Below are positions 1 to 5,809 of a DNA stretch of 9,979 bases, piece after piece (position 1 is the stretch's first letter; each line of letters begins with the position of its first letter). The notes beneath the pieces were generated by a model. The model saw nothing but the letters and a program-made list of their open reading frames with translations, was not told the DNA's origin and searched no databases. Position numbers and translations under genes: made by a program. Where the stretch lies: assembly GCA_904502015.1 (NCBI GenBank), contig CAJGEA010000057.1:1-9979 (forward strand). Direction: 5' to 3'. The stretch is from an uncultured Clostridia bacterium. Lineage in GTDB: Bacteria > Bacillota > Clostridia > Oscillospirales > CAG-272.

Positions 1-50
1 AGAACCTTCAAAAATATATTTAAAAAAGCGTTTTGAAATATATGTTTTTT

Positions 51-120
51 AAGGTTTTTGGGAGTCCAGAACCCTTTTTGCAAAAAGGGTTCTGGTGGGG
101 TGCAGGGGCAACGCCCCTGC
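51..120 (+). repeat. Modular palindromic repeat, copy R1 (no insert)
   Basis: Contains a perfect 30-nt palindrome at 66-95 (half site CCAGAACCCTTTTTG) and a second stem-loop at 103-120 (GCAGGGGC, loop, GCCCCTGC). Bases 93-120 match the reverse complement of 1992-2019 at 27 of 28 positions. It lies just past the sigF stop. Neither hairpin has a T-run on the minus strand, so it is not a clear spoIIA terminator. Confidence 0.75.
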
Positions 121-139
121 TCGACAAATCCAAATTTGA
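121..139 (-). repeat. 19-nt intergenic motif, copy 1
   Basis: TCAAATTTGGATTTGTCGA on the minus strand, four bases after the sigF stop codon and directly abutting the G+C stem-loop of R1. It matches consensus TCAAATTNGGNTTTRTCGG at all but the last base. Confidence 0.6.
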
Positions 140-143
140 AACA

Positions 144-902
144 CTACCCTCCGAGCTGCTGTCGCATATACGCCATGATTTTTTTCTCCTCGCGGGACAC
201 CTTGACCTGTGTGAGTCCCAGCATGTCTGCGACCTGCTGTTGCGTCATGTCGCGGTAGTAGCGCAGGAGGACGATCTTGCGCCATTGGGGCGGGAGGGTG
301 GCAATGACCTGCCCCAGCGCGATGCGATCCATCCGCCGCTCCATTTCGTCGGCATCAGCACGGTCGGGTATGACGGATCCCCACTCGGGGGAATCCTCGC
401 CGTAGGCATGATCCGACAGGGAGGTCACGGGGCTCATGGCCTCCAGCGCCACCGCCGCCTCCTCACGGGACACGCCGCACGCCTCCGCCAGCTCGGACAC
501 CGAGGCATCCCGCCCCTCCTCCATGGCGATACGCGCACGCTCCCTCATGAGGAGCATCCCCGTATGCCGACAGCCGCGGCTGACGCGCAGAAGCCCGTCA
601 TCCCGCAAATGGCGGCGGATCTCCCCCACGATGAGGGGCACGGCATAGGTAGAAAACGCCGTCCCGCGCTCGCAGTCAAAGCTGTGAATGGCTTTGATCA
701 TGCCCATTACGCCGATCTGGTTGAGATCCTCCAGCTCGGTGCCGCGATCCCGAAATTTCACGGCGAGGCTGCGAACCAGCCCCATGTTGTCCAGCACCAG
801 CCGCTCCATCGCCGCCTTGTCCCCGTTTTGGGCAAGGCGGATCAGCTCGATATTGCGCGCGAACCGCTCGTCACGCTCGTGCATATTCACTTCTTCAACC
901 AT
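144..902 (-). CDS. sigF: RNA polymerase sporulation sigma factor sigma-F
   Basis: Sigma-70 family factor of 252 residues (B. subtilis SigF is about 255) that directs the first forespore-specific transcription programme. Region 2 spans about residues 33-104 and carries the SigF-like stretch FSTYAVPLIVGEIRRHLRDD, used for core binding and -10 recognition. A shorter region 3 lies near 131-156. Region 4 spans 202-247 with a helix-turn-helix (QQQVADMLGLTQVKVSREEKK) that reads the -35 element. Assignment to sigma-F rather than sigma-G or sigma-B rests on sequence likeness and on position as third gene of a spoIIA operon. The start is preceded by GAGGAGG at 8 nt; an in-frame ATG six codons later is less well placed. 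It lies 38 bp after spoIIAB. The SpoIIAB just upstream should hold this factor inactive until SpoIIAA releases it. Confidence 0.95.
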   Translation of the reverse strand: MVEEVNMHERDERFARNIELIRLAQNGDKAAMERLVLDNMGLVRSLAVKFRDRGTELEDLNQIGVMGMIKAIHSFDCERGTAFSTYAVPLIVGEIRRHLRDDGLLRVSRGCRHTGMLLMRERARIAMEEGRDASVSELAEACGVSREEAAVALEAMSPVTSLSDHAYGEDSPEWGSVIPDRADADEMERRMDRIALGQVIATLPPQWRKIVLLRYYRDMTQQQVADMLGLTQVKVSREEKKIMAYMRQQLGG

Positions 903-921
903 ATTCCATACCTCCTCGTCA

Positions 922-933
922 GGGGGCGCCCCC
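922..933. repeat. 12-nt G+C palindrome between spoIIAB and sigF
   Basis: GGGGGCGCCCCC lies in the 38-bp gap, 5 nt upstream of the GAGGAGG ribosome binding site of sigF. It could form a short, very stable stem in the mRNA next to the initiation site. Confidence 0.5.
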
Positions 934-940
934 GTATGTA

Positions 941-1405
941 TCAGAGAGGATCACGGTCGGTCAGTTTCTTGAACATAGTCACGGTGGTGCCCGCGCCCTC
1001 CTTGGAGGTCACGCGCAGGCAATCGGTAAAGCTCTCCATGACGGTAAAGCCCATGCCGCTTCGCTCCCCCGCGGCATCGGTGGTATAGAGAGGCTGACGC
1101 GCCTGCCGCACGTCGGGAATGCCGCACCCGCGGTCGCGGATTTCGATCTTGACCGCCCGCCCCTCCAGAATGCTCACGGTGATGACGATATAGCCCGTGC
1201 TGTGGCGGTAGCCGTGAACGATGCAGTTGGTCACCGCCTCGGACACGGCGCATTTAATGTCGGCCAGCTCGGTCACACCGGGATCAAGCTGGGCAACGAA
1301 CGCCGTGACCACGGCGCGCGCCGTTCCCTCATTGACCGATAGCGCGGGCAGCTTGACCTGCATTTTGTTGAGCACTTCCTTTGAAAATTGACTGCGTTTT
1401 CTCAT
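941..1405 (-). CDS. spoIIAB: Anti-sigma-F factor / serine kinase SpoIIAB
   Basis: GHKL (Bergerat-fold) protein of 154 residues that binds and inhibits sigma-F and phosphorylates SpoIIAA on serine. Visible motifs: the N box SEAVTN (residues 55-60, catalytic Glu56 and Mg-binding Asn60) followed by HGY; the G1 box DRGCGI (91-96); the family signature ARQPLYTT (102-109); and the G2 box ERSGMGF (114-120). Arg30 in NEGTAR matches the Arg20 of the Bacillus protein that contacts partner and nucleotide. The first 14 residues are extra relative to the Bacillus protein, whose N-terminus aligns near Met15. The upstream start is kept because AAGGAG sits 8 nt before it and its ATG overlaps the spoIIAA stop (ATGA), which implies translational coupling. 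The ribosome binding site lies inside the spoIIAA tail. Confidence 0.95.
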   Translation of the reverse strand: MRKRSQFSKEVLNKMQVKLPALSVNEGTARAVVTAFVAQLDPGVTELADIKCAVSEAVTNCIVHGYRHSTGYIVITVSILEGRAVKIEIRDRGCGIPDVRQARQPLYTTDAAGERSGMGFTVMESFTDCLRVTSKEGAGTTVTMFKKLTDRDPL

Positions 1406-1860
1406 GCGTCTTTCTCCTTTTTGCGGTTTTGTGCCACCTTACGCGGTGTGCGCGGCGTGCGTGTAGTGGCGCGTGATGCGCCTGGCCCACGCCTGACGCC
1501 TGCCCCCGTGGGGGGGAGGTGATCGGGCGGAAACTCAATGCGGATGATGCGCTCCATTCCCGCCAGGGTGAGAATGCTCCAGGTTTCTCTGCACGGATTA
1601 TACACCACCAGCTCACCGCCCAGCTCGCGCATGATCGAGTAGCGTCCCATAATCAGCCCCAACCCCGAGCTGTCCATAAACCCCACCGCCGAAAGATCCA
1701 TCACCAGCCGCTCGGGCCGCCGCTCAAAGAGCATCGCGTCAATTCCTTGCCGTATGGATACGGCGGTGTGGTGGTCGATCTCCCCACGGATATACACCGT
1801 GAGCGTCTTGCCCACCGTGTCGCACACAAACTCGGTTCTCGCGCCGTTCGTTATTGCCAT
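1402..1860 (-). CDS. spoIIAA: Anti-anti-sigma factor SpoIIAA with a basic C-terminal extension
   Basis: STAS-domain protein of 152 residues that binds SpoIIAB and frees sigma-F when unphosphorylated. The STAS fold covers about residues 1-110: GEIDHHTA at 26-33 is the expected N-terminal signature, and MDSSGLGLIMGRY at 62-74 holds Ser64, matching the Ser58 phosphorylated by SpoIIAB in B. subtilis. The Bacillus protein ends near 117 residues. Here about 40 residues follow, rich in Pro, Thr, Gly and Arg/Lys, with 11 basic residues in the last 31. The end of this tail also encodes the spoIIAB ribosome binding site, and the stop overlaps the spoIIAB start by 4 bp. GGAAGG lies just upstream of the ATG. 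First gene of the operon; I could not identify a convincing sigma-H promoter or Spo0A box upstream. Confidence 0.93.
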   Translation of the reverse strand: MAITNGARTEFVCDTVGKTLTVYIRGEIDHHTAVSIRQGIDAMLFERRPERLVMDLSAVGFMDSSGLGLIMGRYSIMRELGGELVVYNPCRETWSILTLAGMERIIRIEFPPDHLPPTGAGVRRGPGASRATTRTPRTPRKVAQNRKKEKDA

Positions 1861-1931
1861 GTTCCCTTCCTTTCTCCGGCAGGCACGTCGTTTCCGTCAC
1901 CCCTGCTCGTCCATTTCTGATCTATGAAACC

Positions 1932-1940
1932 AGTATAACA
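1932..1940 (-). promoter_or_regulatory. Possible extended -10 element upstream of spoIIAA
   Basis: TGTTATACT on the minus strand matches an extended -10 (TG-n-TATACT), about 72 bp before the spoIIAA start, and it overlaps the edge of the terminator stem. No -35 box at 16-18 nt is seen. The spoIIA operons of Bacillus use sigma-H and Spo0A, and I could not find convincing sites for either. Confidence 0.25.
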
Positions 1941-1990
1941 CAACCCCCACGCAAAAGTTGTCACACTTTGCGTGGGGGTTGTTTTTTTAT
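1940..1990 (+). terminator. Strong intrinsic terminator facing the plus strand, upstream of spoIIAA
   Basis: A perfect 16-bp stem (1940-1955 with 1967-1982; 5' arm ACAACCCCCACGCAAA) with an 11-nt loop is followed by six T residues on the plus strand. On the minus strand the stem is followed by GTTATACTGG, so it does not act as a normal terminator for the EF-G-like gene. There is no plus-strand gene upstream of it in the window. Confidence 0.8.
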
Positions 1991-1991
1991 T

Positions 1992-2139
1992 GCAGGGGCG
2001 TTGCCTCTGCACCCCACCAAAAACTTTTTTGAAAACCTCCTCGCGCTGCTTGCAGCGGCGCTCGGTGCGAATTTGCCTACGGCAAATGTTTCAAAAGCTT
2101 TTGGATTTCAAAAAACTTTAATAAAATTAATTTTATTAA
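1992..2139 (-). repeat. Modular palindromic repeat, copy R2 (with 60-nt insert)
   Basis: Read on the minus strand this has the same plan as R1: a TTTGAAATCC lead-in, a left half CCAAAAGCTTTTG (2104-2092), a right half CAAAAAAGTTTTTGG (2031-2017), then the G+C stem-loop shared with R1. Between the halves are 60 nt (2032-2091) holding two small hairpins, ATTTGCC/GGCAAAT at 2071-2087 and CGCTGC/GCAGCG at 2044-2057. A 22-nt A+T palindrome sits at 2118-2139. Confidence 0.7.
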
Positions 2140-2155
2140 GGTTCTTGAAGGGGGT

Positions 2156-2189
2156 GCGGGGGGAACTTCTTTCAAGAAGTTCCTCCCGC
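2156..2189 (-). repeat. Long inverted repeat 3' of the EF-G-like gene
   Basis: Two 16-nt arms (2156-2171 and 2174-2189) pair at 15 of 16 positions, starting 13 nt after the EF-G-like stop. It is followed on the minus strand by ACCCCCTTCAAG rather than a T-run, so it may protect the mRNA 3' end or terminate only weakly. It adjoins repeat R2 and may be part of it. Confidence 0.6.
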
Positions 2190-2201
2190 AATAATCGTTC
2201 T

Positions 2202-4247
2202 TTACTTCTGTGCTGCGATGACCTTAGCCGCAACATTGGCGGGGACGGTATCGTAGCCGGTGACGGCGAACTCGAACCAGCCGCGACCCTGGGACATAGC
2301 GCGCAGGGCAATGGGATAGTCAGAGAGCTCGGATTTGGGCACGACGGCCTGAATGGTAGTATAACCGATGCGGCCCTCCAAGGGATTCATGCCCATGACG
2401 CTGCCGCGGCGCTTGTTGAGATCGCCCATGACGTCGCCCACGAGGGCATCGGGAATGGTGACCTCGAGATCGCCCACGGGCTCGAGGAGCACGGGCGCGG
2501 ACATCTCCAGGCACTTCTTATAGGCAAGGTTGGCGGCGGTGCGGAAGGACATATCGTCCGAGTCAACGGCGTGGTAGCTGCCGTCGTAGAGCTCCGCCTT
2601 GAGCTGAACCAGAGGATAGCCTGCCGCGCCCTTGACCATCGCATCCTCCAGACCCTTCTGAACGGCGGGGATGAAGTTCTTGGGCACAGAACCACCTACG
2701 GTAGCATCCACGAAGGTCAGACCCTCGTCGTCACCGGGCATGAAGCGGATCTTAACGTGACCATACTGACCCGAACCACCGTTCTGCTTCTTGTGCTTGC
2801 CCTCCACGTCGCAGGGCTTGGTGATCTTCTCGCGGTAGGCGATCTTGGGCTCGTCGAGCTTGATGCTCACGCCGAAGCGGGACTTCAGCTTGGCACCCAG
2901 CACCGAGAGATGCATATCGCCGATACCGTAGATCAGCATTTGGCTGGTCTCAGGGTTGTTCTCATAACGAAGGGTCAGATCCTCCTCCAGCATCTTGGCG
3001 ATAGCCTGGGAGATCTTGCTCTCGTCCTTGGCGGTCTCGGGGGTGATACCGCGGCACATGTAGGGGGTGGCGTACTTCACGGGCGCGTACACCGTGTCGC
3101 CGGAGGCACGCAGGGTGTCATTGGTGTTGGTGCCCGCGAGCTTGGCGATCATACCGAGATCACCGCAAGCCAGCTCATCCACCTCAACCTGCTTGGCGCC
3201 GCGCATGATGTAAATGTGGGACATCTTTTCGGTGTCGCCCGTGCGGACGTTACGCAGAACGGCATCCTTCTTCAGCACGCCCGACATGACCTTGAAGAAG
3301 GTCATCTTGCCCACGAACGGGTCGGCGATAGTCTTATAAACGAACAGCGCGGGATCGCCCTCCATATCAATGGCAACGGGCTTGCCGCCGAAGTCCTTTT
3401 CCACCTTGCGGGCGGTAGGACGGGGGAAGGATTGAGCAATGGCATCGAGAAGCGCGATGACGCCCCACTTGTTGGTGGCCGCGCCGCAGTATACGGGCAC
3501 GATGCTACCCTGAATGATGCCGTTATGCAGAGCCTCGACCGACTCCTCGACCGTGAACATCTCACCCTCGAAGAACTTCTCCATCAGCTCGTCGGAGGTA
3601 CCTGCCAGCGCCTCGTTGAGGGCGTCCTTATAGTCATGGGCGGTCTGCTCCCAGCTGATACGCATATTGACTTCCTCGCGCTTGCCTGCCTCGTTGTACT
3701 TGAAGGCGGTCATGGTCAGAAGGTCAAGCATGGTAACGTCCTTTCCCGTTTCCACAGGGATAAAGACGGGACATACCGACACGCCAAAGGTGGCGTGGAG
3801 TTGGCGGAATACGCGGGCAAACTTGGTTTCGGGATCGTCGCACTTGTTGACGAAGAACGCGCGGGGGATGCCTGCCTCCAGAGCGGCCTCCCAAGCCAGC
3901 TCGGTGCCGACCTCCACGCCCGCCTTACCGTCAACCGAAATGATAGCGGCGTCGGCTACGCGAACAGCCTGCTTGACCTCACCCGAGAAATCCAAAAATC
4001 CGGGGGTATCGATCACGTTGATCTTGGTGTCCTTCCACGTCATGTAGGCCGAAGCCGCCGACAGCGTAAAGCCGCGCGCCTTTTCCTCGGCGTCGTAATC
4101 GCAGACCGTGTTGCTCTGCGCGATGCTGCCCATACGGTCAGTCGCGCCGCTGCAATACAGCATTGCCTCAGCGAGGGACGTCTTACCGCTTCCGCCGTGA
4201 CCGAGAAGCGCAACGTTACGGATCTGCTTGGTATTGAATTCTGCCAT
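2202..4247 (-). CDS. EF-G-like translational GTPase (EF-G II / paralogue type)
   Basis: Ribosome-associated GTPase of 681 residues with the EF-G domain order. G domain: G1 GHGGSGKT (16-23), switch I RGFT (58-61), G3 DTPGF (80-84), G4 NKCD (134-137). Domain II is near 300-385, domain III near 400-475, domain IV near 480-600 with GGSGQYGHV (490-498) and the tip loop YHAVDSDDM (558-566), and a C-terminal domain V. The overall shape is that of a translocase, but G1 differs from the canonical AHIDAGKT and Phe84 replaces the switch II His. It stands alone, away from rpsL, rpsG and tuf, so it is probably the paralogue rather than the main EF-G. The start at 4247 is chosen because MAEFNTKQIRN is the usual family N-terminus and AAAGGTG precedes it. 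Earlier in-frame starts (ATG at 4301, TTG at 4340) fall in the leader. Whether it acts in translocation or ribosome rescue cannot be told. Confidence 0.9.
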   Translation of the reverse strand: MAEFNTKQIRNVALLGHGGSGKTSLAEAMLYCSGATDRMGSIAQSNTVCDYDAEEKARGFTLSAASAYMTWKDTKINVIDTPGFLDFSGEVKQAVRVADAAIISVDGKAGVEVGTELAWEAALEAGIPRAFFVNKCDDPETKFARVFRQLHATFGVSVCPVFIPVETGKDVTMLDLLTMTAFKYNEAGKREEVNMRISWEQTAHDYKDALNEALAGTSDELMEKFFEGEMFTVEESVEALHNGIIQGSIVPVYCGAATNKWGVIALLDAIAQSFPRPTARKVEKDFGGKPVAIDMEGDPALFVYKTIADPFVGKMTFFKVMSGVLKKDAVLRNVRTGDTEKMSHIYIMRGAKQVEVDELACGDLGMIAKLAGTNTNDTLRASGDTVYAPVKYATPYMCRGITPETAKDESKISQAIAKMLEEDLTLRYENNPETSQMLIYGIGDMHLSVLGAKLKSRFGVSIKLDEPKIAYREKITKPCDVEGKHKKQNGGSGQYGHVKIRFMPGDDEGLTFVDATVGGSVPKNFIPAVQKGLEDAMVKGAAGYPLVQLKAELYDGSYHAVDSDDMSFRTAANLAYKKCLEMSAPVLLEPVGDLEVTIPDALVGDVMGDLNKRRGSVMGMNPLEGRIGYTTIQAVVPKSELSDYPIALRAMSQGRGWFEFAVTGYDTVPANVAAKVIAAQK

Positions 4248-4253
4248 GGGGTT

Positions 4254-4260
4254 CACCTTT
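4254..4260 (-). promoter_or_regulatory. Ribosome binding site setting the EF-G-like start
   Basis: AAAGGTG ends 6 nt before the ATG at 4247. The same heptamer precedes the upstream in-frame ATG at 4301, so the leader carries two near-identical initiation sites. Protein family alignment favours the downstream one. Confidence 0.65.
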
Positions 4261-4328
4261 TGCCTGCCTCCGCACCCCGAGCTCTCCCCGGGACGGGGCA
4301 TAGACACCTTTCTATTGTATTGGTGATC

Positions 4329-4348
4329 GACTACGGACAACCGTAGTC
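4329..4348 (-). promoter_or_regulatory. Stem-loop in the leader of the EF-G-like gene
   Basis: A perfect 8-bp stem (GACTACGG / CCGTAGTC) with a 4-nt loop lies in the transcribed leader between promoter and start codon. Upstream in the same leader are a GCGATA/TATCGC hairpin and a flanking GTCCGA/TCGGAC pair that could enclose it. No T-run follows, so it does not look like an attenuator. A control role is inference. Confidence 0.45.
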
Positions 4349-4413
4349 CGTCCGATTCGGGCTAAATGCACAAAAATGCGATAAATATCGCCACTTGTTC
4401 GGACAACATAACC

Positions 4414-4442
4414 ATTATACAACATGCAAAACATTTTTGCAA
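4414..4442 (-). promoter_or_regulatory. Sigma-A promoter of the EF-G-like gene
   Basis: Reading the minus strand, TTGCAA (4442-4437) and TATAAT (4419-4414) are separated by exactly 17 nt, a near-ideal housekeeping promoter with a consensus -10. Transcription should start near 4407, giving a leader of about 160 nt before the start codon at 4247. It lies about 70 bp downstream of the tatD stop, so the EF-G-like gene can be expressed independently of tatD. Confidence 0.85.
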
Positions 4443-4511
4443 GAACTTTTTTGTATCTTTCGGTGAACAAAACAGAGAAATTGCCGCCTTGTTTTTGTTA
4501 AAATATAACAA

Positions 4512-5342
4512 TCACCCTATGAAATTCGACAATCCAAAGAGATTTTCGGCGTTTTTCGCGGTTATCTCAGCCACTTCCTCCACCGTAATTCCGTGCAGAT
4601 CGGCGATCACCTCGGCGATATAGGGAATATGCCCCGAGTGATTGATCTTCCCGCGGTGCGGCACGGGGGTCAGGTAGGGGCAATCGGTTTCCAGAAGCAA
4701 GCGATCCATAGGCACCGCGGCGGCCGCCGCCCGCGTCCGCTCGGCATTCTTATAGGTCACGGGCCCACCGAATGCGATGTACCAGCCGCGGCGGACAAGG
4801 TCCCGCGCCATCTCGGCGCTTCCGCTGTACGCGTGGAACACACCGCGCACCGAGGGGTAGCGGCACACGATATCAAAGCAATCGCCGTGCGCCTCACGGT
4901 CGTGGATGATGGCAGGAAGGCCCAACTCGGCGGCCATAGCAAGCTGGCCCTCAAAAAACACCTTTTGCAGGGGCTTATCCATAGGCTCCCAGTAGTAGTC
5001 AAGCCCCATTTCGCCAATGGCCACGATCTTGTCGCGGCGGCGCGCATCAGCATCCGACACCCACGCGCGCAGCTCGGCGAGCGCGCGGTCGGGGTCAAGA
5101 GGCGTGCCGTCGGGGATACCCTGCGCGGCCTCGGGATGGATGCCCACGGCGGCTACCATGAAAGGGTACCGTGCCGCCTGCTCCACCGCCTTGCGGCTGC
5201 TCTCAAGGCTTATGCCTACGTTAATCACACCGCGTACGGTGGCACGGAAGTCGGGGCTGTCCAGCAGAGCGGCGGCGCCTCCGTCCAGATTGTCGAATTT
5301 GCTGATAAAATAGTGCGCATGGGTATCAATATATGATGTCAT
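4512..5342 (-). CDS. tatD: TatD-family metal-dependent hydrolase (deoxyribonuclease)
   Basis: Protein of 276 residues (family usually 255-265) with the amidohydrolase-type TIM barrel of TatD/YcfH/YabD enzymes, which are Mg-dependent exo-DNases implicated in DNA repair. All expected metal ligands are visible in order: His8 and His10 (DTHAH, 6-10), Glu111 (GEMGLDYY), His147 (IIHDRE), His170 (VFHAYSG) and Asp220 (LLETDCPYL). The family tail with RGK (230-232) and the closing NAENLFGL are also present. AAAGGAG lies 6 nt before the ATG. In many Firmicutes this gene sits beside metS or rnmV/ksgA; neither is here. It is flanked by gene-free, repeat-bearing spacers and appears monocistronic. The natural substrate cannot be read from sequence. 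Confidence 0.94.
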   Translation of the reverse strand: MTSYIDTHAHYFISKFDNLDGGAAALLDSPDFRATVRGVINVGISLESSRKAVEQAARYPFMVAAVGIHPEAAQGIPDGTPLDPDRALAELRAWVSDADARRRDKIVAIGEMGLDYYWEPMDKPLQKVFFEGQLAMAAELGLPAIIHDREAHGDCFDIVCRYPSVRGVFHAYSGSAEMARDLVRRGWYIAFGGPVTYKNAERTRAAAAAVPMDRLLLETDCPYLTPVPHRGKINHSGHIPYIAEVIADLHGITVEEVAEITAKNAENLFGLSNFIG

Positions 5343-5374
5343 AGTAATCTCCTTTGCAACTGTTCAATCGGTAT

Positions 5375-5393
5375 TCAAATTAGGATTTATCGG
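5375..5393 (+). repeat. 19-nt intergenic motif, copy 2
   Basis: TCAAATTAGGATTTATCGG, full match to the consensus, 36 nt before the G+C stem-loop at 5430 on the same strand, in the spacer upstream of tatD. Confidence 0.65.
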
Positions 5394-5429
5394 TCTGTTA
5401 GAATTTACGTACTCACCCGGTGCTAAGGG

Positions 5430-5456
5430 GGTGCAGGGGGCAAAGCCCCCTGCACC
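5430..5456 (+). repeat. G+C stem-loop repeat (12-bp stem, AAA loop)
   Basis: Perfect 12-bp arms GGTGCAGGGGGC and GCCCCCTGCACC around AAA. It belongs to the same GGGGTGCAGGGG-type family as the hairpin ends of R1 and R2, here with two extra G:C pairs and a different loop. Confidence 0.75.
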
Positions 5457-5662
5457 TAACAAAGATTGGCCGGCGGTGTCGGGGGCGGCCTTGAGCGCCC
5501 CGACGCGCACCGGTAGGTGCAAGAAAAATTTATACTACATATAGTTTTTTTCGTTTTCCTTGTTCCGTATATTTTTGGTTATTGCTAATTTTCTTGCGGC
5601 TTCCGCCGCGCGTCAGAGGGCGTTCCCCCCTCCGACACCGCCCCCCTTGGCGTTTTTTGTGT

Positions 5663-5690
5663 CGGGGGCAAAGCCCCCGGCACCCCCATG
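5663..5690 (-). repeat. G+C stem-loop repeat, diverged copy
   Basis: Arms CGGGGGC and GCCCCCG (5663-5669, 5673-5679) around AAA. On the minus strand it is preceded by GGGGGTGC, as in the hairpin family at 5430, and the 19-nt motif lies 18 nt before it on the same strand. Confidence 0.6.
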
Positions 5691-5707
5691 GTTGAAATCC
5701 CAACGCA

Positions 5708-5726
5708 CCTATAAACCCCAATTTGA
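5708..5726 (-). repeat. 19-nt intergenic motif, copy 3
   Basis: TCAAATTGGGGTTTATAGG on the minus strand, one base off consensus, between the operon terminator and the diverged G+C stem-loop at 5663-5690, and on the same strand as that stem-loop. Confidence 0.6.
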
Positions 5727-5748
5727 AAATTACTATAACGCAGGCAAT

Positions 5749-5785
5749 GAAAGAAGCCGACTCGCGGTGCGAATCGGCTTCTTTC
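5749..5785 (-). terminator. Terminator-type hairpin ending the rlmA operon
   Basis: A 12-bp perfect stem (GAAAGAAGCCGA / TCGGCTTCTTTC) with a 13-nt loop, 24 bp after the last stop codon of the operon. On the minus strand the 3' arm ends in CTTCTTTCATT, a T-rich tract following GTCGGC, with a matching A-rich 5' arm. It is nearly symmetrical and could also stop plus-strand transcription. Confidence 0.7.
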
Positions 5786-5809
5786 GTTCATTATACCATA
5801 CTATGCCAT

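Larger units (their letters stand above)
1861..2201. other. Gene-free spacer between EF-G-like gene and spoIIAA
   Basis: This 341-bp spacer holds, from high to low coordinate, the 34-nt inverted repeat after the EF-G-like gene, repeat R2, the plus-strand terminator, a possible extended -10 and the spoIIAA ribosome binding site. No open frame here has coding character. Confidence 0.8.
5343..5809. other. Gene-free, repeat-rich spacer between the rlmA operon and tatD
   Basis: This 467-bp spacer holds the operon terminator, two copies of the 19-nt motif, two CAAAG-loop G+C hairpins, a G+C imperfect stem at about 5471-5515, further short G+C inverted repeats at 5594-5640, an A+T-rich stretch at 5522-5592 and the tatD ribosome binding site. 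Frames of about 60 codons exist, but their Arg/Pro/Gly-rich translations come from the repeats. No convincing tatD promoter was found. Confidence 0.75.

Noticed and set aside
66..120. Hairpins after sigF as the spoIIA operon terminator
   Set aside because: The stems are strong but no T-run follows either one on the minus strand, and the same structure appears elsewhere as a repeat, so it is listed as a repeat.
33..1088. A 351-codon plus-strand open frame opposite sigF
   Set aside because: It begins inside repeat R1, is antisense to sigF and the end of spoIIAB, and its translation is a His/Arg/Pro-rich shadow.
1861..1990. A sigma-H promoter or Spo0A box for the spoIIA operon
   Set aside because: Both are expected from Bacillus biology, but no stretch matched the known consensus well enough to report; only a weak extended -10 was seen.
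120..1992. A composite transposon carrying the spoIIA operon
   Set aside because: The flanking inverted repeats are short, contain no transposase, and the same repeat family appears elsewhere in the window. Core sporulation operons are rarely mobile.
4248..4340. An N-terminal extension of the EF-G-like protein from a TTG at 4340 or an ATG at 4301
   Set aside because: The extra residues do not resemble any EF-G N-terminus and fall in the structured leader. The ATG at 4301 does have a plausible ribosome binding site, so it is kept as a low-probability alternative.
1854..4346. An 830-codon open frame on the plus strand opposite the EF-G-like gene
   Set aside because: It is antisense to a gene with every expected GTPase motif. 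Long antisense frames are common in G+C-rich codon-biased genes; the translation is a His/Gly/Leu-rich shadow with no recognisable domain, and it runs through the palindromic repeats.
5375..5456. A CRISPR array or tRNA-like structure among the hairpin repeats
   Set aside because: Copies of the motif are few, unevenly spaced and in both orientations, with no regular spacers; no cloverleaf or T-loop sequence was found.
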